Positions 57,604 to 64,000 of a stretch of DNA of 64,000 nucleotides are shown piece after piece; position 1 is the stretch's first letter, and each line of letters starts with the position of its first letter. The position numbers and the translations under genes were made by a program. Under the pieces are notes generated by a model. It saw only the letters and a program-made list of their open reading frames with translations. It did not search any database and had not been told where the DNA came from. The stretch is from Marinobacter oulmenensis (GTDB taxonomy: Bacteria > Pseudomonadota > Gammaproteobacteria > Pseudomonadales > Oleiphilaceae): contig NZ_JACHFE010000010.1 of NCBI RefSeq assembly GCF_014201735.1, positions 1 through 64,000 on the forward strand. Reading direction: 5' to 3'.

Positions 57604-58580
57604 CGCTGGATGTCCTCCGGGCCCTGTGGCGCGGCGCGGTGATTGTTCTGCTGTCGGGCCCGTCGCAGGGCATTGCTGGCGTTGCTTTGCAGGCTCCGGG
57701 CGTCATCACCGATATTCAGGCCCGACACTCCGGTACTGACGTTCAGTCTCAGTCCCTGGGTGGTCATCATGGCGCTGACGCCCTTGCGGATCTGTTCTGC
57801 CGTGCGCTGGGCATCGCTGGTGTTGACGCCGGGCAGGATTGCCAGGAATTCGAGGCCATTGACCCGGTAGCAGGTGTCAAAATCGCGCAAATGCGAGTGC
57901 AGGTAACGGCCAACCCGCGGCAGCATGGCCTGGATGTCCTCATCCGGTTCGGCCTGGTCGGCCGAATTGTCCAGACCGATCATGATAACTGACAGATTGC
58001 TGCCCTCGCGTTCGCTGCGCTGTATTTCCTTGTGCAGGTCAGCAGAGAGGTATTCGCGGCTGGCGGCGCAGGTGAGCTCATCGGTCCGCCGCAGCGGCGC
58101 CAGCTGCCGGGCGCGATACTCCCGCAGGAAAACAAACAGAGTGGCAAGCAGGGCGGTGAGTGCGAATGCTGTCACCATCTGATGACGTTCTGGCAGAGTG
58201 ACCAGCCATTGGGTCATGATCAATATCACCGCCACCAGCGCCGCCAGGGTTATGGCCGCAATACGTTCTGGCATGACGGCAAAGGTCACCAGCGGCAGCA
58301 CGTACAGCCAGTGGCTCAGGGACCAGGGGCCGAGCCACAGGGCCATGAGCAGGCCGATGACCAGCACTGTGAACAGGGCAATGCGGACCTGGGGCCAGGG
58401 CCTGGAATGCCGGAACCGGTTGAGTGGCGTTCCGGTCAGACAAAGCCCGGCGCCAGCGGCAGCAACCGCAGCACTCAGTGGCTCACCCAGAAACAGGCAC
58501 AGCCCGCTGGTTAGCGCCAGCAGTGCCAGGCCGGCTCTTGAAACCTGGTCGGGTAGTGTGTGTTCGGCCAGCTGAGGCAT
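57600..58580 (-). CDS. Membrane protein with degenerate GGDEF domain (2)
   Basis: 326 residues with the same plan as its downstream neighbour: about six helices in residues 15-155, then a GGDEF-like domain from about 165 (RTDELTCAASREYLSADL). The signature reads N241-G-L-E-F245; the first glycine and the catalytic Asp are lost, the second glycine and Glu kept. The substrate motif after it is also weak. The similar architecture suggests an old tandem duplication that has diverged widely. First gene of the three-gene minus-strand operon. Confidence 0.85.
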   Translation of the reverse strand: MPQLAEHTLPDQVSRAGLALLALTSGLCLFLGEPLSAAVAAAGAGLCLTGTPLNRFRHSRPWPQVRIALFTVLVIGLLMALWLGPWSLSHWLYVLPLVTFAVMPERIAAITLAALVAVILIMTQWLVTLPERHQMVTAFALTALLATLFVFLREYRARQLAPLRRTDELTCAASREYLSADLHKEIQRSEREGSNLSVIMIGLDNSADQAEPDEDIQAMLPRVGRYLHSHLRDFDTCYRVNGLEFLAILPGVNTSDAQRTAEQIRKGVSAMMTTQGLRLNVSTGVSGLNIGDDARSLQSNASNALRRARQQNNHRAAPQGPEDIQR

Positions 58581-58620
58581 GGGGTCGTTCCCTGAAGGGC
58601 GATCATTGAATGTAGACCCC

Positions 58621-58626
58621 TATAAT
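58621..58626. promoter_or_regulatory. Possible shared -10 region between GGDEF operon and proA
   Basis: CCTATAATAGG (58619-58629) reads TATAAT on plus and TATTAT on minus. On minus, TTCAAG lies 17 bases upstream (weak -35). On plus no -35 at 16-18 bases is seen. The 131-base gap must serve both divergent units. Confidence 0.4.
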
Positions 58627-58711
58627 AGGCGTTTGGGGTGCGTACTTGAAACGGGAAAGGTAAAGTAGTCGCCCATCAATAAAAACGCTCGCGAAACTGA
58701 AAGGTAATCCA

Positions 58712-59968
58712 ATGGATGTTGCAGCCTACATGGTAGAGCTTGGCCAGCAGGCCAGGGCCGCGGCCCGGGACGTCGCGCGATCATCAACGGCCGTGCGCAA
58801 CCAGGCGCTCCTGGCAACCGCTGATCTGCTTGATGACTCCCGGGAGGAACTGGCTAGCGCCAATCATAAAGATCTGGAAAACGGCCGGGCCAATGGCCTT
58901 GAAGAGGCCATGCTGGACCGCCTGGAACTGACACCGGCCCGCATCGATACCATGATTGAGGGACTGCGACAGGTGGCTTCCCTGCCGGATCCGGTGGGTG
59001 AGATTACCGGCATGACCTATCGCCCGTCCGGCATCCAGGTGGGCAAGATGCGGGTGCCTCTTGGTGTTATCGGCATCATTTACGAATCTCGGCCGAATGT
59101 GACCGTAGAGGCGGCGAGTCTGTGCCTGAAGTCAGGCAATGCGACTATTTTGCGTGGGGGCTCCGAGGCCATTCACTCCAATCAGGCCATTGCTGCCTGC
59201 CTGGCTCGCGGTCTGGTCTCGGCCGGGCTGCCGGAGACGGCGGTTCAGGTAGTTAGCACGACGGACCGGGCCGCCGTGGGCGAGCTGATCACCATGCCGG
59301 AATATGTGGATGTCATCGTGCCCCGGGGCGGCAAGGGGCTGATCGAACGGATCAGCCGTGACGCCCGGGTGCCGGTGATCAAACACCTGGATGGCGTGTG
59401 CCATGTCTACATTGACAGTCATGCCGATCCTGAAAAGGCCCTGAAAGTTGCGGTCAATGCAAAAACCCAGCGTTATGGCACCTGCAATACCATGGAAACG
59501 CTGCTGGTCGATGAGGAAATCGCGGCCGATATCCTGCCCCTGCTGGCGCAGCAGTTTGCTGAAAAAGGCGTTGAGCTGCGGGGGTGCGACCGGACACGGC
59601 AGGTGCTTGAGGGGATAGACCAGGCCACGGAGCAGGACTGGCAAGCCGAGTATCTGGCACCGATCCTGGCGGTGCGGGTGGTTGAGGGCCTGGATGGCGC
59701 CATTGACCACATTGCCCGCTACAGTTCGCAGCACACTGAGAGCATTATTACCGAAAATTACACCCGGGCGCGCCGGTTCCTGACCGAGGTGGATTCCAGT
59801 TCAGTCATGGTGAACGCCTCCACGCGCTTTGCGGATGGTTTCGAGTACGGGCTGGGGGCTGAGATCGGCATTTCCACCGACAAGCTCCATGCCCGCGGGC
59901 CGGTCGGCCTCGAGGGGCTGACCTCGCAGAAATACGTGGTGTTTGGCGACGGCCATATCCGGACCTGA
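58712..59968 (+). CDS. proA: Glutamate-5-semialdehyde dehydrogenase (gamma-glutamyl phosphate reductase)
   Basis: 418 residues (E. coli 417). NADPH-dependent second step of proline synthesis. The catalytic cysteine is in [11 protein letters not shown]; substrate and cofactor motifs [10 protein letters not shown] and LRGGSEA (as [12 protein letters not shown]) are present. The ATG at 58712 follows AAAGGTAA. proB is not in the window. nadD starts four bases after the stop. Confidence 0.97.
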   Translation: MDVAAYMVELGQQARAAARDVARSSTAVRNQALLATADLLDDSREELASANHKDLENGRANGLEEAMLDRLELTPARIDTMIEGLRQVASLPDPVGEITGMTYRPSGIQVGKMRVPLGVIGIIYESRPNVTVEAASLCLKSGNATILRGGSEAIHSNQAIAACLARGLVSAGLPETAVQVVSTTDRAAVGELITMPEYVDVIVPRGGKGLIERISRDARVPVIKHLDGVCHVYIDSHADPEKALKVAVNAKTQRYGTCNTMETLLVDEEIAADILPLLAQQFAEKGVELRGCDRTRQVLEGIDQATEQDWQAEYLAPILAVRVVEGLDGAIDHIARYSSQHTESIITENYTRARRFLTEVDSSSVMVNASTRFADGFEYGLGAEIGISTDKLHARGPVGLEGLTSQKYVVFGDGHIRT

Positions 59969-59972
59969 TGCC

Positions 59973-60623
59973 ATGCATGTTATTTACGGCGGCACCTTTG
60001 ATCCGATTCACCACGGTCATCTGCGCCTGGCGCTCGAGGTTGGTGACAGCCTGGGCGTGGAGCGGGTTGATCTGGTGCCTTGCCATATTCCGCCACACCG
60101 GGGTGATACCGGTGCCGGCGCGGAGCAGCGACTGGAGCTGATCCGGCTGGCCATTGACGGTGAGTCGGCTCTTGGTCTTGATGAGCGGGAGCTGCGTAGG
60201 GCCGGTGCTTCCTATACGGCCGATACCCTGCGCCAGTTGCGCTCTGAGCTGGGGCGGGATGAACCCCTGGTGATGGTGGTTGGCACCGATGCCTTTGCCG
60301 CCTTCGACCGTTGGCGGGAGTGGCGGGATATCCCGGAGCTGGCCCATATCGTTGTGGTGCGACGCCCGGGGGCGGATCTTGCTCCCGGCAGCGAGGCGCA
60401 GCGACTCGTTCGGGAACGCCAGGCGCAAAGCCCGCAAGCCCTGTGGCAACAGCCTTCGGGCCTGGTGCTGGAGCTGGACCCGCCGCTGCTTGAGATCTCC
60501 GCAACCGGCATCCGTCAATGCATTGCGGATGGCCGCTCCCCCCGTTACCTGACGCCGGATGCCGTCTGGCAACGGATTCAGGCGCTGGGCCTGTATGGAG
60601 CCTGCCCCGACCGCAGGGTTTAG
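59973..60623 (+). CDS. nadD: Nicotinate-nucleotide adenylyltransferase
   Basis: 216 residues (E. coli 213). Adenylates nicotinate mononucleotide in NAD synthesis. The nucleotidyl-transferase motif YGGTFDPIHHGHLRLA is at the start, and the ISATGIR motif near the end reads LEISATGIRQ. The ATG at 59973 lies just after proA; an upstream in-frame start (59943) is rejected. proA-nadD-rsfS-rlmH-mrdA-rodA matches the order in Pseudomonas. Confidence 0.96.
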   Translation: MHVIYGGTFDPIHHGHLRLALEVGDSLGVERVDLVPCHIPPHRGDTGAGAEQRLELIRLAIDGESALGLDERELRRAGASYTADTLRQLRSELGRDEPLVMVVGTDAFAAFDRWREWRDIPELAHIVVVRRPGADLAPGSEAQRLVRERQAQSPQALWQQPSGLVLELDPPLLEISATGIRQCIADGRSPRYLTPDAVWQRIQALGLYGACPDRRV

Positions 60624-60693
60624 TGATACAATCGCGTCTGAATAGCAACTGGCGGGCAGCCGCAACGGCCATGTCCCGGAAAACAGGGTAATT

Positions 60694-61044
60694 ATGCAGG
60701 CAGAAGAACTGAAAGATCTGGTGGTGAATGCGCTTGAGAATATCAAGGCCCAGGACATCAGTGTGATTGATGTCCGGGAGCGTACAAGCGTCACCGATTT
60801 CATGGTCATTGCCTCAGGCAACTCCAACCGGCACGTTAAGTCACTGGCCGATTCCGTGGTGTCCGAGGCGCAGGAAAACGGCGTGCGCGCCAGCAATATC
60901 GAAGGCGGTGGCGGCAGCGACTGGATCCTGGTGGATCTGGGCGATGTGGTCATTCATGTGATGATGCCAGCGACCCGTGAGTTCTATGATCTGGAGCGCT
61001 TCTGGCGTGATGCTCCAGACCTGGGTGTGGCAGGCCGCGAATAA
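60694..61044 (+). CDS. rsfS: Ribosome silencing factor RsfS
   Basis: 116 residues (E. coli 105). Binds L14 on the 50S subunit and blocks subunit joining in starvation. Conserved [20 protein letters not shown] and [19 protein letters not shown] are complete. It is separated from rlmH by two bases. Confidence 0.96.
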   Translation: MQAEELKDLVVNALENIKAQDISVIDVRERTSVTDFMVIASGNSNRHVKSLADSVVSEAQENGVRASNIEGGGGSDWILVDLGDVVIHVMMPATREFYDLERFWRDAPDLGVAGRE

Positions 61045-61046
61045 TC

Positions 61047-61517
61047 ATGCGTCTGCGTCTGATCTGCGTGGGGCAGAAAATGCCCGACTGGGTCAGTGCG
61101 GGGTACAGTGAATATGCTCGCCGGATGCCGCCGGAGCTCCCCCTCGAACTGACTGAAATTCCCATGGCCCACCGAGGCAAAAACCCGGATATTGCCCGCC
61201 TGATGCAACGGGAAAGCGATGCCATCCTCAATGCGGTGGGCGAACGTGACCGGGTGATTGCGCTGGAGGTGGGCGGCCGTCCGTGGTCAACCGAAAAACT
61301 GGCGGGACAGCTGGAAAACTGGCAACTGGACGGCGCCGATGTGTGTTTTCTGGTCGGCGGCCCCGATGGTCTGGCCGAGGCCTGTCGGCAGCGTGCCGAT
61401 CAGCAATGGTCCCTGTCGCCACTGACACTGCCGCACCCGCTGGTGCGGATTGTCCTTGCCGAGCAACTTTACCGCGCGTGGTCGATTACCCGTAATCACC
61501 CCTATCACAGGTCCTAG
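61047..61517 (+). CDS. rlmH: 23S rRNA (pseudouridine-1915-N3)-methyltransferase
   Basis: 156 residues (E. coli 155). SPOUT-family enzyme that methylates pseudouridine 1915 in helix 69 of assembled ribosomes. The knotted C-terminal region includes [15 protein letters not shown] and the final [13 protein letters not shown], both characteristic. The start lies two bases after rsfS. Confidence 0.97.
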   Translation: MRLRLICVGQKMPDWVSAGYSEYARRMPPELPLELTEIPMAHRGKNPDIARLMQRESDAILNAVGERDRVIALEVGGRPWSTEKLAGQLENWQLDGADVCFLVGGPDGLAEACRQRADQQWSLSPLTLPHPLVRIVLAEQLYRAWSITRNHPYHRS

Positions 61518-61525
61518 GAGGTTCC

Positions 61526-63421
61526 GTGGCCTGGGGAGAATTCAAGGATACCGCAGGGGAGCGTCGGCTGTTCCAGCGCCGGGCACTGGTCACACTGGCG
61601 TTCGTGGTGCTGATGCTGGGCAGCCTGCTGGCCCGTATGTACCAGCTCCAGATTGTCGAACACGACACCTATACCACTCTTTCCGACAAGAACCGGGTTC
61701 AGGTGCAGTCTGTGCCGCCTCCTCGTGGCCTGGTGTATGACCGTAACAATCAACTGCTGGCGGAAAACCGCCCGGTGTTCAGTCTGACCATTGTGCCGGA
61801 GCGCGTCGATGACATGCCTCGCACCCTGGAGCAGTTGCAGCAGATCATTTCAATCTCTGAGGAAGACCTGTCGAGATTCCAGCGTCGTTTGGAGGAGTAT
61901 CGCCGGCCATTCGAAGAGATCCCGCTGAGCTATGACCTGAACGAAGAGGAAATTGCCCGCTTCTCAGTGCGCAGGCACCAGTTCCCGGGGGTCGAAGTGG
62001 AAGCCGAACTGGTCCGTTACTATCCCCACAGCGAGCTGACGGCCCACGTGCTGGGCTATGTCGGCCGCATCAACCGGGAGGAACTGCAGCGGATTGATTC
62101 GGTCAATTACGCCGGTACCAACTACATCGGCAAGTCCGGTATTGAGCGGTTCTATGAGCAACTGCTGCATGGCAGTGTCGGTTATCAGCATGTGGAGACC
62201 AATGCCCGCGGCCGTATCCTGCGTGTGCTTGAACGGGAAGCCCCGGTTCCCGGCGAGGATATCCAGTTGCAGCTGGATATGCGGTTGCAGCGCAAAGCCT
62301 ATGAATTGCTGGAAGGCCGCCGCGGTGCCATTGTCGCCATCGAACCGTCCACCGGCGGCATCCTGGCGCTGGCCAGCGTGCCCGGCTTTGATGCCAATAA
62401 ATTCGTGACTGGTATCAGCGTGGACGATTACCGGGAGCTGAGCACCAGTATCGACAAGCCCCTGTTCAATCGTGCCCTGCGTGGTCAGTATCCGCCGGGC
62501 TCCACCATCAAGCCGATGCTGGCGGTCGCGGCCCTGGACAGCGGCGCTACGACACGCAGCAAGAAAATCTGGGATCCCGGATACTTCCAACTGAAAGAAG
62601 GCGGCCGGCGCTACCGCGACTGGAAGCGCACCGGCCATGGCTGGGTGGACCTCAAGGACGCGGTGGCACAGTCATGCGACGTTTACTTCTATGAAATGTC
62701 GGTAGAGATGGGTGTGGACACCATGCACAGCTATCTCTCAGCCTTCGGTTTTGGCGAGGACGCCACTCTGGACGTCTCCGGGGCTCTGAGTGGCCTGCTG
62801 CCGTCAAGGGACTGGAAGCAGGCGTACCGTAACGAACCCTGGTACCCCGGTGACTCGGTAAACATGGGGATCGGACAGGGATTTTTCCTGGCGACACCGT
62901 TGCAACTTGCCACCGCCACGGCGTTGATTGCCAACCGGGGCACCTGGGTTGAGCCGCGTCTGCTCAAGGATATCAAGGGTGAGCGGTCGGTCGCTGAGTT
63001 CCTGCCGGAGGAAACCCATCAGCCGCTGACGCTGGAGAACCCGGAGGACTGGGAATTTGTGGTCGACTCCATGGAGGAAGTCATGCACGGTCGCCGGGGT
63101 ACCGCCCGTCGGGTCGGGGCGAATGCCGATTACCGGATGGCCGGGAAAACCGGTACCGCCCAGGTGTTCAGCCTGGAGCAGGACGAAGAGTACGATGCCG
63201 AAGAGGTTCGGGAGCGGCTCCGGGATCACGCGCTTTTTGTGGGCTTTGCCCCGACGGACAAACCGGAAATTGCGGTGGCGGTGATTGTTGAAAATGGCGG
63301 TGGTGGCAGTGGTGTGGCCGCGCCCGTGGCCCGGGAGCTGTTTGATGCCTGGCTGAAAGAGTTTCCGGCCCAGGAAGAAGAAGCCCGCGCCGCCCAGGCC
63401 GGGACAGGAGGGGGGGACTGA
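61526..63421 (+). CDS. mrdA: Peptidoglycan transpeptidase MrdA (PBP2)
   Basis: 631 residues (E. coli 633) from a GTG start with TAGGAGG five bases upstream. Elongation-specific class B PBP. One membrane anchor (about 22-41), pedestal, and transpeptidase domain with S326-T-I-K329, S383-C-D385 and K541-T-G543. It works with RodA, whose gene overlaps its stop by one base (TGATG). Confidence 0.97.
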   Translation: MAWGEFKDTAGERRLFQRRALVTLAFVVLMLGSLLARMYQLQIVEHDTYTTLSDKNRVQVQSVPPPRGLVYDRNNQLLAENRPVFSLTIVPERVDDMPRTLEQLQQIISISEEDLSRFQRRLEEYRRPFEEIPLSYDLNEEEIARFSVRRHQFPGVEVEAELVRYYPHSELTAHVLGYVGRINREELQRIDSVNYAGTNYIGKSGIERFYEQLLHGSVGYQHVETNARGRILRVLEREAPVPGEDIQLQLDMRLQRKAYELLEGRRGAIVAIEPSTGGILALASVPGFDANKFVTGISVDDYRELSTSIDKPLFNRALRGQYPPGSTIKPMLAVAALDSGATTRSKKIWDPGYFQLKEGGRRYRDWKRTGHGWVDLKDAVAQSCDVYFYEMSVEMGVDTMHSYLSAFGFGEDATLDVSGALSGLLPSRDWKQAYRNEPWYPGDSVNMGIGQGFFLATPLQLATATALIANRGTWVEPRLLKDIKGERSVAEFLPEETHQPLTLENPEDWEFVVDSMEEVMHGRRGTARRVGANADYRMAGKTGTAQVFSLEQDEEYDAEEVRERLRDHALFVGFAPTDKPEIAVAVIVENGGGGSGVAAPVARELFDAWLKEFPAQEEEARAAQAGTGGGD

Positions 63422-64000
63422 TGGCCCTGAACAGATTGACAGGCAGTTTTTCCACCGGCCGTCTGTCTCCGCCACAAACCATTTGGCGGGCGATGCATAT
63501 TGATCCGGTGCTGCTTGGCCTGCTGCTGGTGTTGATGGCAGGCGGGCTGTTTGTCCTCTATAGCGGCGCCGACAGAAACCTCGACGTGGTAAAAGCCCAG
63601 GGCATCCGGTTTGCCGTCGCGTTTGCCACGCTGATCTTTTTCGCGCAGTTGGATCCCTCGGTGTTCCGTCGCTGGTCTCCCTGGCTGTATGGTGCCGGGG
63701 TCATCGCTCTGGTGGCGGTTCTGCTGGTGGGGGTCGGGGCCAAGGGGGCGCAGCGCTGGCTGGCATTGCCGGGATTGCCCCGATTCCAGCCATCAGAATT
63801 CATGAAGCTGCTGGTCCCGATGATGGCCGCCTGGTATCTGTCCCGGCATTATCTGCCGCCCACCTTCGGGCGAGTCATGGCTGGGCTGGCCATCGTGCTG
63901 GTGCCCATGCTGCTGATCATCCGGCAGCCGGATTTGGGGACCTCCCTGCTGGTTGGCATGGCCGGACTGTTTGTGGTGTTCTTTGCGGGCATCAGTTGGA
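63421..64000 (+). CDS. rodA: Rod shape-determining protein RodA, 5' part (cut by window edge)
   Basis: The first 193 codons of a SEDS-family glycosyltransferase that polymerises lateral-wall glycan with PBP2. Seen are LVLMAGGLFVLYSG (first helix), GAQRWLALPGLPRFQPSEFMK and the conserved RQPDLGTSLLVG. The C-terminal part, with the catalytic loop, lies beyond the window. Confidence 0.96.
   Translation, partial: MALNRLTGSFSTGRLSPPQTIWRAMHIDPVLLGLLLVLMAGGLFVLYSGADRNLDVVKAQGIRFAVAFATLIFFAQLDPSVFRRWSPWLYGAGVIALVAVLLVGVGAKGAQRWLALPGLPRFQPSEFMKLLVPMMAAWYLSRHYLPPTFGRVMAGLAIVLVPMLLIIRQPDLGTSLLVGMAGLFVVFFAGISW

Overview
The window is a chromosomal segment of a gammaproteobacterium, most probably Marinobacter or a close marine relative. 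This is inferred from protein sequences, gene order and moderately high GC; no 16S gene is present to prove it. Nearly everything is housekeeping. I see no prophage, insertion sequence, CRISPR array, integron or tRNA gene. Coding density is very high, with many ATGA and TAATG start/stop overlaps.

Layout. Bases 1-135 hold the 3' part of a 5S rRNA gene and its terminator. Then come leuA and a translation/replication group: a divergent holD-like gene, rimI, prfC and tatD (235-5525). rplM-rpsI, the cytochrome bc1 operon petABC and sspAB follow (5731-10590). A minus-strand diaA-yraN-lpoA block (10646-13488) lies divergent from rsmI, and the RNase P RNA gene rnpB follows at 14569-14924. The complete division and cell wall (dcw) cluster runs from mraZ to ftsZ and lpxC (15220-33271) in the E. 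coli order. It has a four-repeat MraZ operator and a terminator-like hairpin overlapping a promoter in front of lpxC.

From 33283 to 43360 are dciA (minus), secA, argJ, a Nudix-ThiE-like fusion, moaC, ribA, and the minus-strand isoprenoid operon xseB-ispA-dxs, whose end overlaps ribA by 22 bases. From 43417 to 55163 are an NRDE protein, a TSUP transporter, lgt-thyA-folA, a DeaD-type helicase, two small uncharacterised genes, a PerM-type transporter, ilvD, an HDOD protein and a LON-domain protein. A minus-strand operon of two degenerate GGDEF membrane proteins and a DedA-PAP2 fusion fills 55160-58580. The window ends with proA-nadD-rsfS-rlmH-mrdA-rodA, with rodA cut by the edge.

The genes interlock around envelope growth. 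The dcw cluster makes lipid II and the divisome, lpoA supports PBP1a, mrdA/rodA run elongation, lpxC starts lipid A, ispA/dxs feed undecaprenyl synthesis, and the DedA-PAP2 fusion looks fit to recycle the undecaprenyl carrier. The most unusual items are: the DedA-PAP2 fusion translationally coupled to two GGDEF proteins with broken active-site signatures; two related long inverted-repeat elements between thyA and folA, with a shared core but different self-complementary arms; a cryptic DNA polymerase III psi-like gene at the holD locus; and the ftsZ-lpxC hairpin/promoter overlap.
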